NCBI GenBank assembly: GCA_944388135.1
Contig: CALXHP010000001.1
Span: forward strand, 1-64,000
Reading direction: 5' to 3'
Source: an uncultured Gemmiger sp.
Lineage (GTDB): Bacteria; Bacillota; Clostridia; Oscillospirales; Ruminococcaceae
DNA: 64,000 nucleotides
Positions within the stretch are counted from its first letter, which is position 1. Every line of letters starts with the position of its first letter. A model generated the notes under the pieces. That model was not told where the DNA came from, did no database searches, and worked only from the letters and a program-made list of their open reading frames with translations. The translations under genes and the position numbers were made by a program. Below are positions 41,753-49,523 of the stretch, piece after piece.

Positions 41753-42624
41753 TGCAGCAGTTCCCGCACCGTCTGCATCCCTTCCTCGGTCAGGGCCACT
41801 TCCCTGCCCTTCTTTTGGGTGGCTGCCGAAGTATACTGCACCTGCATGCCCGGCTGACCGGCAAGATAGTCCAGCGTGGCTTCCAGTCCCCCCAGGTCGG
41901 TGGCCATCAGATCGGTCAGGGTTCTGGCGCTGTTTTCCCGCCAAGCTTCAGGCATGGCTGCGATAAGCTCTTCATTCTGGCGGGCAAAGGCCTCCCACAC
42001 AGCGGCTCGGGCATCCGCCTGTTTGCCGGGGGTATCCAGGCAGCTTTGCAGCCGGGTGATCAGAGCCGGGGCATCGGTAGCGGTGATCTCCGCCACAGAG
42101 TCCTTGTCATAGCCGATCTCCGCCCGCTGTGCCGGGGAAAGCAGCGCTGCGGTGTCCAGCCGGGCGGTGACCTCCTGGCCCACGCAGTCCTGCCAGCAGG
42201 CGGAAGTGGCTGCCAGATAATACAACTGCTGCACGGCCGTTTCCCCGGTGGCCGCCGTCTGGCTCAACAGCTGGGCAGCCCGCCCGGCCCCCGCCGACAG
42301 GGCACAGGCGGACAAGGTGGTCGTCCCCGCCGGAGCATTGACCTGCATCTCCCCCGGCAGGGCGCAGAGGGTCACTTCCCGGGCCGGACCGTCCACCCGG
42401 ACCAGCACAAAGCCCGGTTCCTCCTGCTGGACCACCAGCAGCATCCGCCAGGTATCCTGAGCCCCCTGCTCAATGGGCAGTCCGCCCCGCTCTGCGGCTG
42501 CCTGCCGCAGCTCATTCTGCTGCTGGCGCTGATGGATGAAAAAAGCCGTCAACCCAATGAGCGGCAGCAGCAACAGAAGGGTCAGGCCCAGGCTGTACCA
42601 AAAAACACCGGCCCGTGAACGCAT
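41749..42624 (-). CDS. Membrane-anchored protein resembling a degenerate LytR-CpsA-Psr (LCP) domain
   Basis: 291 residues: one membrane segment at about 10-30 and an outward soluble domain. VLVRVDGPAREVTLCALPGEMQVNAP resembles the LCP strand-loop that normally reads SIPRDT, but the arginine and aspartate used by LCP phosphotransferases are replaced (PGEM). The rest is Ala/Gln/Glu-rich and only loosely LCP-like, so the assignment is tentative and enzymatic activity is doubtful. ATG at 42624 follows GAGG by 8 bases; a GTG at 42633 is an alternative. Monocistronic, convergent with the amino-acid ABC operon. Confidence 0.5.
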   Translation of the reverse strand: MRSRAGVFWYSLGLTLLLLLPLIGLTAFFIHQRQQQNELRQAAAERGGLPIEQGAQDTWRMLLVVQQEEPGFVLVRVDGPAREVTLCALPGEMQVNAPAGTTTLSACALSAGAGRAAQLLSQTAATGETAVQQLYYLAATSACWQDCVGQEVTARLDTAALLSPAQRAEIGYDKDSVAEITATDAPALITRLQSCLDTPGKQADARAAVWEAFARQNEELIAAMPEAWRENSARTLTDLMATDLGGLEATLDYLAGQPGMQVQYTSAATQKKGREVALTEEGMQTVRELLQ

Positions 42625-42703
42625 AAACAGCACCTCTTTGTGTCAGAATCTAGGTATAGTGTGGGCCGAGCGGCCCGCCTGTATACCAAAGGAGGTTTGA
42701 GTT

Positions 42704-43024
42704 ATGTTTCATGAACCGTTTGGGCCCCGTGGCGCCGAGGATGAGCGCGACACTTTCTGGACCGACCTGGGGGAAGTAAGCGATGCCGCTTACCGGGAGG
42801 ACCCCGAGGAGGTTTCTTCCCCCGCAGGGCGTACCGTGAATACCCGTTCTGCCCGGCACGTCTCCCATTACCAACCGGATACGGTACAGCAGGTCCTGCC
42901 GTTGGCTCCCGAGACGCTCTCCGGTGAGGATACCGCCAGCCGGCAAGACCCCCTTGGCAGCTGGACAGGCGTCCCCAGCGACAACGAGTACGAGACCCCC
43001 ACCCAGGACGCCGATGATCTGTAA
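42704..43024 (+). CDS. Small acidic protein, unknown
   Basis: Not recognised. 106 residues, hydrophilic, rich in Asp, Glu, Pro, Thr and Ser, with no membrane segment or cysteines; likely mostly disordered. A strong ribosome site (AAAGGAGG) and a terminator downstream support a real gene. Divergent from the LCP-like gene, with only about 80 bases between their starts, so they may share control. Confidence 0.55.
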   Translation: MFHEPFGPRGAEDERDTFWTDLGEVSDAAYREDPEEVSSPAGRTVNTRSARHVSHYQPDTVQQVLPLAPETLSGEDTASRQDPLGSWTGVPSDNEYETPTQDADDL

Positions 43025-43038
43025 TCCCTGACAAAAGA

Positions 43039-43071
43039 ACAGTCCCCTGCTTTGGCAGAGGACTGTTTTTG
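43039..43071 (+). terminator. Bidirectional terminator
   Basis: ACAGTCC-CCTGC-TTTG-GCAG-A-GGACTGT with TTTTTG on plus and TTCTTTTG on minus. Ends the small acidic protein gene and the convergent rlmA operon. Confidence 0.8.
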
Positions 43072-43076
43072 TTTAT

Positions 43077-43892
43077 TCAGATTTTGCGGTAGATCAGATA
43101 CCGGAAGCCGATCTCGGTGGTCAGCTGCCGACAGCCGGCCAACCGGGCAGCGCCGTCTGCGGGAGTATTCCAGTAATAGGGTGTCATGGCAAAGAGCTGC
43201 TGTACGCTCTCCCCTTCCAGCGTAAGGGTGGCGGCCGCCTCCCGTTCCGCCAGGAAGGTGAATCCCTCATATGCGGTCTGCTTGACCTCGTTCTCATAAG
43301 GGGTTGCGTAGAGTATCTCTTTCAGGCCATAGAGATGGCGGGCCGTGGGCACGGCATAGACCAGATGCCCTCCCGCACGCAGCATACGCCGGAATTCTTC
43401 CCCCGCAAAGGGAGAAAAGATGTTCAGCAGCAGATCGGCCCAGCCGTCCCGCACGGGGGCGCTGAAGCTGCCTCCCACGCAGAAAGCGGCTTCCGGCACC
43501 CGCTTGGCTGCCAGGCGGACCGCTTCCTTGGACAGGTCAAATCCCACGATTTCAGGGGCGTCCAGCCGGTCATAGAGATACCGGTCATAGCTGCCTTCCC
43601 CACAGCCCGCATCCACAATATGGCCATGGGGCAATTCGGCGCAGACCTCGGCCAGCACCTTCATCAGCGGCTCATAGTACCCTGCCGAAAGAAAAGCGCG
43701 GCGGGCACGGACCATCTCTTTGCCGTCGCCGGGATCAGCGGCATGCTTTTTCTGAATGGCCAGCAGGTTGGCATACCCTTCCCTGGCCAGATCAAAGCTG
43801 TGGGCCTTGGGGCAGCGCAGGCTGCGGCCCATCAGCAGCAGGGGCCCGCCGCAGACCGGACACCGCAGGGCTTCCGCCAATGCAGGGGTCAT
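43077..43892 (-). CDS. RlmA-family rRNA (guanine-N1)-methyltransferase
   Basis: 271 residues. An N-terminal zinc finger (CPVC at 11-14, then LRCPKAHSFD with cysteine and histidine near 27 and 31) is followed by AREGYANLL and a Rossmann methyltransferase fold with VDAGCGEGSYDRYL binding S-adenosylmethionine. This is the RlmA(I)/(II) architecture that methylates G745 or G748 in 23S rRNA; relatives of the second type affect tylosin-like macrolide response. Start overlaps the preceding gene by four bases. Last gene of the rpe-rnf operon. Confidence 0.85.
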   Translation of the reverse strand: MTPALAEALRCPVCGGPLLLMGRSLRCPKAHSFDLAREGYANLLAIQKKHAADPGDGKEMVRARRAFLSAGYYEPLMKVLAEVCAELPHGHIVDAGCGEGSYDRYLYDRLDAPEIVGFDLSKEAVRLAAKRVPEAAFCVGGSFSAPVRDGWADLLLNIFSPFAGEEFRRMLRAGGHLVYAVPTARHLYGLKEILYATPYENEVKQTAYEGFTFLAEREAAATLTLEGESVQQLFAMTPYYWNTPADGAARLAGCRQLTTEIGFRYLIYRKI

Positions 43893-44425
43893 GGGGCGTC
43901 TCCGTTTGCCGGAGCAAGGACAGGTTCTTCCTCGGGCAGGGGCACCGTCATACCGCCGTGGGCTGCCAGATATTCCTCGAAATTGGCAAACTTCTGTTTG
44001 GGCGGACGGCGGGTGATCAATTCCAGACCGGGGTCCTCCTCCGCGGCACGGCGCTGGGCGCGGGCGGCACGGGAAGCAGTCTTGGCGGGATGATTCTGTT
44101 CCCGTGCCGGATTCTGCTGTGCTCCGTTGCCGTTGGACCCGCGGCTGCGGCGGCCATTGGGCTGCGGTGCAGCTTCCGCCGGGGATTGCTGACCGCCCCG
44201 GTGCCGTCCCCGAGCTGGGGAAACTGCAGGAGCCGCCTCCTTGTTTTCCTTGTGGGAGGACTGACGGGGTGTTTTTTCCTTGGCGGCAGGCTGGGCAGCT
44301 TTACCACTCTCCCGGGAGGCACTGTTCTGCACCGGGGAGTTCTGGGAAGCACCCGTGCCGGAACCGCGGCGGCGACGACGGCGGCGCGGTGCGCCGCCCG
44401 ACGGATTTTGTGCGGTTTTTTCCAT
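43889..44425 (-). CDS. Basic low-complexity protein, unknown
   Basis: Not recognised. 178 residues, strongly basic and Ser/Ala/Pro/Gln-rich, with an Arg-rich cluster (RRRRRRR at about 14-20) and a conserved-looking C-terminal segment (KQKFANFEEYLAAHGG near 142-157). The composition suggests nucleic-acid or ribosome binding, which would suit its coupling to an rRNA methyltransferase gene (ATGA overlap), but no domain is visible. Lies 17 bases after the DUF1015 gene. Confidence 0.6.
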   Translation of the reverse strand: MEKTAQNPSGGAPRRRRRRRGSGTGASQNSPVQNSASRESGKAAQPAAKEKTPRQSSHKENKEAAPAVSPARGRHRGGQQSPAEAAPQPNGRRSRGSNGNGAQQNPAREQNHPAKTASRAARAQRRAAEEDPGLELITRRPPKQKFANFEEYLAAHGGMTVPLPEEEPVLAPANGDAP

Positions 44426-44442
44426 ACTTCACCTGATTTTCT

Positions 44443-45729
44443 TCATCCGATGACTCGGCATTCATTGTAGTAGCGTTTTTCCTCGGCATGGCCCATGCTG
44501 AAGGTCTTGCGGGGCAGCACCCCGCCCAGCACCACACCCCGGAACAGATCAGCTTTGTCGAAGTCCGGCAGCAGGATGGCGGTGGCAGGGCGGTCGGGAC
44601 GGGCTGCCAGGGCCAGCGCCGTTGTGGCGCCATGGATATAATCCACGCTGGCCTGGGGATGCTGGGGCAGCCACTGGTTGAGGAAATCTTCGATGGTGCC
44701 CACCGTCAAGGGCGCGGTGGGATTTTCCAGGGCCACGTCGATCTCTCCCTGGCGGTCTGCCAGGCGGAACCGCTGGCGGGAAGGTGCGGTATTCTTTCCC
44801 TGGGCCTTGTCCCACTGATCCAGTGCTGCATACAGCTCCTTGGCCGTAACGCCGAACACCACCCGGTGGATGGGCTCGATCTCGATGGCCGGGCTGTGGA
44901 CATTGCAGACCTCTGCCAGGCACCAGCGGGCCGGGTGATTCTGCTTCTGTTCATCGGTAAGGGTGGGCTTCAGCTCCTCCCAGTAGGCTTTGGCGGTGGC
45001 CAGGCTGTGGTTTCCGTCCCCTACCGCCAGCACCATGGGCGTCTGCCCCGCAGCCGCGGGCCAGCGCCGTTCAAAGGCCTTCGGGTCGGCCAGCGCCGCC
45101 AGGGCCTTGTTGATCTCCTCGATCCACTTGGGGTCCTCCACGGCCCAGCCCCGCAGATGGCCGCCGCCCAGCATCAGCTCCCCATCATACAAAAGGGGCA
45201 GTTCCTCTTTATGCAGGCCGACCGGCTCGATCAGGGTCTTTCCTGCATCATCCGCCAGCATCATCACATGGGGGGTTTCCAGCAACGCCCCCCGCCGGAC
45301 CTTCAGCCGGGGGGGAATCCGTTCTACCACGGTGCTTTCACTGGGACGGATGGCAGGACGGCTGCCCGGGGTGTAATCATAGGCTTCCAGGTCCACCGCC
45401 CCTACCAGGCCCTGCCGGACGCTGCCGTCCATCTGGGTACGCTCCACGTACACATAGCCGTGTACCTGGCGGGTCAACACCCGGATGCGGTAATTTTCCA
45501 TGGTATCCCGGATGTCATGGAGCCGCTGCTCCTCCTGGGGGGTACCCAGGTAGGCTTCCGGCAGAACGATATGCAGCGTACTGGGCCGGTCTTTGGCCAA
45601 TTCCTCAGCCCGCTGCCAGTACTCCGGCTGGGAGGTGAACTGGTCTACGGCAATGCTGGCCCAGGGGTCCAGCGGCGTATCCGCAGAGGGAAGTAAAATA
45701 TCAGCAGGAACAAAGCATGGCGATGCCAT
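44443..45729 (-). CDS. DUF1015 family protein
   Basis: 428 residues with DUF1015 marks: DPWASIAVDQFTSQPEYW near the start, RTQMDGSVRQGLVGAVDLE, ALLETPHVMML, VGDGNHSLATAKAYWE around 240-255, and a C-terminal DKADLFRGVVLGGVLPRKTFSMG. The GDGNH and Lys/Arg residues suggest a phosphosugar- or nucleotide-type active site, but no member I know has an agreed function. ATG at 45729 has AAGGAGG 8 bases upstream. Sits 13 bases after the rnfA-like gene. Confidence 0.8.
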   Translation of the reverse strand: MASPCFVPADILLPSADTPLDPWASIAVDQFTSQPEYWQRAEELAKDRPSTLHIVLPEAYLGTPQEEQRLHDIRDTMENYRIRVLTRQVHGYVYVERTQMDGSVRQGLVGAVDLEAYDYTPGSRPAIRPSESTVVERIPPRLKVRRGALLETPHVMMLADDAGKTLIEPVGLHKEELPLLYDGELMLGGGHLRGWAVEDPKWIEEINKALAALADPKAFERRWPAAAGQTPMVLAVGDGNHSLATAKAYWEELKPTLTDEQKQNHPARWCLAEVCNVHSPAIEIEPIHRVVFGVTAKELYAALDQWDKAQGKNTAPSRQRFRLADRQGEIDVALENPTAPLTVGTIEDFLNQWLPQHPQASVDYIHGATTALALAARPDRPATAILLPDFDKADLFRGVVLGGVLPRKTFSMGHAEEKRYYNECRVIG

Positions 45730-45742
45730 ACAAAAAGCCTCC

Positions 45743-46396
45743 TTACAGGACGACGGCATGGCCCACCAGCCCGTAGATGGCCAGGGACAGAATGCCGATA
45801 TAGATCAGGGAGCTGGGCAGTCCCTGGAAGATGGCAGGTACATCCTTACTGCGCAGGCGGCGACGGCCTTCCCGCACGATGAAGATGATAAAGACATAGC
45901 CCAGCGCGCTGCCCACACCAAAAGCGATGCTTTGCAGCATGGTGTAGTTCTGGTTGGCACAGATCAGCAAGGTACCCAGCACCGCTGTACTGCACCCCGC
46001 CAACGTGAGCTGGGACCGGCAGGCCTGACGATGCTTCCGGGGAAGTATCCAGAGAATCAGCCAGGTGACCGCCATGGCCAATACGCCACAGGTCAGGTAG
46101 ATCAGCGGACGCAGCGCCGATACTGGCAGCCAGGCGGGCAGATAGTTGCGCAGCCACGGAAAAAGCAGATTGTGGGTCGCCCACCCCAGCGGAGCGGAAA
46201 AGCCCATGACCAGGATCAGCGGCAGACTGAAATCCCAGACCTGCGCTTTGTGGTCAGGCACCAGCTTCATCAGGCGGGTCACACCCAATGCACGGGCCAG
46301 GATCACGTTTTCCGCAAAGATGGCCAGCCCCATATAGCTGATGAACTGCAGCACGCCGCGCAGCAGCGAAGAAAATTCAGCGTTTGCGATCAGCAT
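45743..46396 (-). CDS. rnfA: RnfA-like membrane protein lacking the cluster cysteines
   Basis: 217 residues, six membrane segments, aligning end to end with RnfA/RsxA. The first half reads ENVILARALGVTRLM where RnfA has NNFVLxxFLGxCPF, so the cysteine is threonine. The second half reads AGCSTAVLG where RnfA has TTNCAVLG, so that cysteine is also threonine (a different cysteine sits three positions earlier). The C-terminal VPAIFQGLP..ITAGLMSLAF-type region is well kept (KDVPAIFQGLPSSLIYIGILSLAIYG). In authentic Rnf, these cysteines with those in RnfE hold a membrane [2Fe-2S] cluster. ATG at 46396 overlaps the rnfE-like gene. Confidence 0.8.
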   Translation of the reverse strand: MLIANAEFSSLLRGVLQFISYMGLAIFAENVILARALGVTRLMKLVPDHKAQVWDFSLPLILVMGFSAPLGWATHNLLFPWLRNYLPAWLPVSALRPLIYLTCGVLAMAVTWLILWILPRKHRQACRSQLTLAGCSTAVLGTLLICANQNYTMLQSIAFGVGSALGYVFIIFIVREGRRRLRSKDVPAIFQGLPSSLIYIGILSLAIYGLVGHAVVL

Positions 46397-47669
46397 ACAG
46401 GCGGCGCACCTCCTCCCGTTTATAGTCGGTATAGACATTGGCGACGGCACACCATACGGCGGCGATCACACCCACCAGGACGAAACCACCGGCAGGTTGA
46501 GCCGCCAGAGGCAGCAGCGCTGCATGGAGTACCGTATGACCGAACACAGCGCCGGTAGCCAGGAACTCACGCAGGCAGCCTACAATGAGCAGTGCCACGC
46601 ACATACCCAGGCCATTGTTGAAACCATGGCGCAGCGCGTCCCGGATGGATTCCAGCTCGGTGAATTCCATCCGTTTGACGATGGCCGGCTCGGTAATGAG
46701 AATAGGCAGATAAATGCCCAGGACCGTCAGATCGTTGCCGAAAAGTTCATACAGCAACAGGTAGACGGGGATGTAGAGGATCGCAGCCGTGTAGCAATAG
46801 ATGAGAGGGCGGAACCGGTTGCCGCTGAGATGGCAGATCGCCACCGCCAGCAGCCGGGTGAAGGTGATGAGCAGCAGGCAGGCCACACAAAGGATCAGTG
46901 CCTGCTCACCATTCAGCGCAGCCCCCACCACCGGAGCCAGACCCAGGCCACGCACCATTACAGGATTGGACAGCCAGATGTGGTCACTGCGGATTTTTTC
47001 GTTCAGCTCGGCCTCCGCCTCCGTGCGGCTGCGCAGCAGACCTGCATGCCGCCGGGGTGCCGGCTGGGGTGCCGGCTGCACCGGTTCCTTCTTTTCCGAA
47101 GGTTGTACCGGTTGCGGTTTGGGTGTGGGCTCTTTTTCTTCCACCGGATGTACCGGGTCCATGGTACGGGTAGGCTCTTCTGCCGGTACCGCGGGCTCCG
47201 GCTGCACAGACTGGACAGCCGGCATCTGCACCGTGGCATCCGGTTGGGAGGATACCGGGGGTTCTTTCCGCCGGGGTTCCGGCTTGACCGGATCGGGCAC
47301 AGGGAAATGCCAGGCGGGACGTTCGGTGCGGCGGGTAGCTTGCTCCCGCCGCTCGGCCTCCCGCTGTTCCTGTTCCTTGCGCATCTGTTCCAGCATGGCT
47401 TTCCGCTCTTCGTCGGTATGACGTTTGCGGCTGGTAGGGATGATGCGCCGGGCATCGGGTTCCGGCTGGGGCTTGGGCGCCGGTTCGGTGCTTTGGGGCG
47501 TTACCCCCTGCATCTGGGCAATGGCCTGCTCGATCTCGGCCCGGGAAGCACCCTGGGCGGCCATTGTCCGGGCCTTTTCCAGCATTTCTTTGGTAATATG
47601 GGGAATGATCAGCGTTTCGGAATGTTCCTCCCGCTTACGGCGGTTATTCCGGTTTTGTGAATTGGGCAA
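46377..47669 (-). CDS. rnfE: RnfE-like membrane protein lacking the cluster cysteines, with a ~215-residue N-terminal extension
   Basis: 430 residues against about 200-230 for normal RnfE. Residues 1-215 are hydrophilic, with a charged helix (EERKAMLEQMRKEQEQREAE near 90-110) and Pro/Glu/Gln-rich tracts. The RnfE domain follows: SNPVMVRGLGLAPVVG (normally LGLCP, cysteine to alanine), LGIYLPILITEPAIV (normally TNCIxxG, Asn-Cys to Glu-Pro), then RDALRHGFNNGLGM and CLREFLATGAVFG, which align well. Both cluster cysteines are gone. Start is TTG at 47669, supported by AAGGAGG 9 bases upstream; it overlaps the rnfD-like gene by 26 bases. Confidence 0.8.
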   Translation of the reverse strand: MPNSQNRNNRRKREEHSETLIIPHITKEMLEKARTMAAQGASRAEIEQAIAQMQGVTPQSTEPAPKPQPEPDARRIIPTSRKRHTDEERKAMLEQMRKEQEQREAERREQATRRTERPAWHFPVPDPVKPEPRRKEPPVSSQPDATVQMPAVQSVQPEPAVPAEEPTRTMDPVHPVEEKEPTPKPQPVQPSEKKEPVQPAPQPAPRRHAGLLRSRTEAEAELNEKIRSDHIWLSNPVMVRGLGLAPVVGAALNGEQALILCVACLLLITFTRLLAVAICHLSGNRFRPLIYCYTAAILYIPVYLLLYELFGNDLTVLGIYLPILITEPAIVKRMEFTELESIRDALRHGFNNGLGMCVALLIVGCLREFLATGAVFGHTVLHAALLPLAAQPAGGFVLVGVIAAVWCAVANVYTDYKREEVRRLYADRKR

Positions 47670-48663
47670 GGCGCCGTTCCTCCTTCCTCATAAAGCGGAT
47701 ACGCTCGGTACGGTGGCTGATGAGGTCCAGCCATTCGGGGATGGCGCCCACGATGAGCAGTGCAAAACAAGCGGCGCTTTCGTAGGGGCTGAACACGCGG
47801 AAGGCATGGGTGGCAATGCCCAGCGCCGCGCCATACAGAATCCGGCTGCTGGTACGGTTGGGCATGGTGACCGGTTCACAGATCAGGAAAAGGCCGCCGA
47901 AGAGCACCGTTCCGGAAAGAATGACATACTTTTCCAGGTAGATGCGCTGGCGCACGTACTCCCAGGGCCAGCTGAGGACCGGCAGCTCACTGAGCTGAGG
48001 GAACAGCCAGGGCAGGCCGATGCAGAACACCAGGAACGGCACCAGCACCGACAGTTTCACATGGCCCCGCACCAGCAGGAAAAGGCCGCAGGCAATGACC
48101 ACCAGCGCGGCGCTGACGCCCAGTCCGCCGGACACATTGCCCACCAACAGATTCATCGTGCTGGCGCTGGGCAGACCACCGTCCCGCAGCGTAGCATTCA
48201 TGCCTTCTACCAGGGCACCGTCGGTATTGCCGAGAATCGGCAGCCAGATGCCGGGCGTGGGATAGTTGTAGACGCTTTCCGGCCAGGAGATCCCGGCTAC
48301 AGCCATGCCCACCGCCGCCGGATGGAAGGGATAGTGTCCCTCCCCACCGAAGGCTTCCTTGACCAGCACCGCTGCAATCACGGCCGCCACCACCACCGCA
48401 TAGGGCACGGTGGCAGGCATCATCAGCACGATAAGGGCAGCAAAACATTCACTGGACGGCTCATGGGAATGGTATCCCTCCCCGTGCAGGGGCGCCAGGG
48501 CGCAGTCGCACAGATAGGCAGTCAGCAGACCGGTCAGCAACAGCAGCACCGGCCGCGGGCCATAGTAATACCACGCCATTCCGATAAGAGGAACGGAACA
48601 CCACAGCAGATCATTATAGTAATGATAATTCTCGCTGCGTTCAATTTTCATACGATTGGGCAT
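47644..48663 (-). CDS. rnfD: RnfD-like membrane protein
   Basis: 339 residues, eight to ten membrane segments, with RnfD/NqrB features: WYYYGPRPVLLLL, FGGEGHYPFHPAAVGMA, and CEPVTMPNRTSSRILYGAALG near 265-290. The covalent-FMN loop, SGATPL in authentic RnfD, reads SASTMNL with the threonine kept (about residue 168). ATG at 48663 has AAAGGAG 12 bases upstream; an ATG at 48702 inside the end of rpe, without a clear ribosome site, is the alternative. No RnfC, RnfG or RnfB gene adjoins it. Confidence 0.8.
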   Translation of the reverse strand: MPNRMKIERSENYHYYNDLLWCSVPLIGMAWYYYGPRPVLLLLTGLLTAYLCDCALAPLHGEGYHSHEPSSECFAALIVLMMPATVPYAVVVAAVIAAVLVKEAFGGEGHYPFHPAAVGMAVAGISWPESVYNYPTPGIWLPILGNTDGALVEGMNATLRDGGLPSASTMNLLVGNVSGGLGVSAALVVIACGLFLLVRGHVKLSVLVPFLVFCIGLPWLFPQLSELPVLSWPWEYVRQRIYLEKYVILSGTVLFGGLFLICEPVTMPNRTSSRILYGAALGIATHAFRVFSPYESAACFALLIVGAIPEWLDLISHRTERIRFMRKEERRLAQFTKPE

Positions 48664-48688
48664 GGGGTTTGGTGTCTCCTTTGGTTGT

Positions 48689-49345
48689 TCAGGCTTGGCC
48701 ATGGAGCAGGCGGACTACAGCCGCCGGGTCCTCGGCATGGAACAGAGAGTTACCGGCCACCAGCCAGTCCGCCCCGGCAGCTACGCACAGGGGGCCTGTC
48801 TCGGCGTTGATGCCGCCGTCCACTTCCAGCAGGGTGCTGCATCCCAGGCGTTTGCGCTCGGCATCCAGGGCCGCCAGCCGTTTGGGGGTGCCGGGCAGGA
48901 ATTTCTGCCCGCCGAATCCGGGTTCCACGCTCATCACAAGGATCAGGTCCACCACCCCCAGATAGGGGAAGGCAGCTTCCACCGGGGTACCGGGGCGGAT
49001 GCTGATCCCCACCTGGCAGCCGGTGGCCCGGATGGCAGCAATGACTTCCTCCGCCGTGTGGGGCACAGCCTCCAGGTGGAAGGTGATCAGGCCGGCGCCG
49101 GCCCGGGCAAAATCTGCCGCATACCGGGCAGGGTCGCTGATCATCAGATGCACGTCATAGTACACCTCGGGCATGGCGGTGTACAGGCTTTTGAGCACCG
49201 GTGCGCCATAGCTGATGTTGGGCACAAAGTGGCCGTCCATCACGTCAAAGTGCAGAAGGTCTACGCCCTCCTCCAGCAGACGGGTACAGTCATGCTGCAG
49301 ATTGGCAAAGTCCGCCGACAGGATCGAAGCGGCAATCTTGGTCAT
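48689..49345 (-). CDS. rpe: Ribulose-phosphate 3-epimerase
   Basis: Interconverts ribulose 5-phosphate and xylulose 5-phosphate. 218 residues, full length, with ILSADFANL, LHFDVMDGHFVPNIS (metal histidine and catalytic aspartate near 34-37), DVHLMISDP, VMSVEPGFGGQKF and LEVDGGINAE (second catalytic aspartate near 175). Start at 49345 with GGGAGAAAC upstream. First gene of the seven-gene operon ending at rlmA; its last bases overlap the alternative rnfD start. Confidence 0.95.
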   Translation of the reverse strand: MTKIAASILSADFANLQHDCTRLLEEGVDLLHFDVMDGHFVPNISYGAPVLKSLYTAMPEVYYDVHLMISDPARYAADFARAGAGLITFHLEAVPHTAEEVIAAIRATGCQVGISIRPGTPVEAAFPYLGVVDLILVMSVEPGFGGQKFLPGTPKRLAALDAERKRLGCSTLLEVDGGINAETGPLCVAAGADWLVAGNSLFHAEDPAAVVRLLHGQA

Positions 49346-49422
49346 ATTCGGTTTCTCCCTTTATTTCTCTATCTTTCCCACAATATCCTGTGCCATCACA
49401 GCGCACAGCGATATACTAGATT

Positions 49423-49451
49423 ATTATAGCTTATCACCGCCCAAAAAGCAA
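49423..49451 (-). promoter_or_regulatory. rpe-rnf operon promoter
   Basis: Minus-strand TTGCTT, 17 bases, TATAAT, with about 77 bases to the rpe start. Confidence 0.55.
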
Positions 49452-49477
49452 GGCGGCTCCCCTGCCCGGACCGTCAA

Positions 49478-49515
49478 AAATACCGCAGGTCCGCCCTTTG
49501 GCAGCTCTGCGGTAT
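49478..49515 (-). terminator. Terminator of the polysaccharide operon
   Basis: AAATACCGCAG and CTGCGGTATTT form an 11-base stem around a 16-base loop, with T-rich flanks on both strands. Lies just after the glf stop. Confidence 0.75.
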
Positions 49516-49523
49516 TTTTTTCA

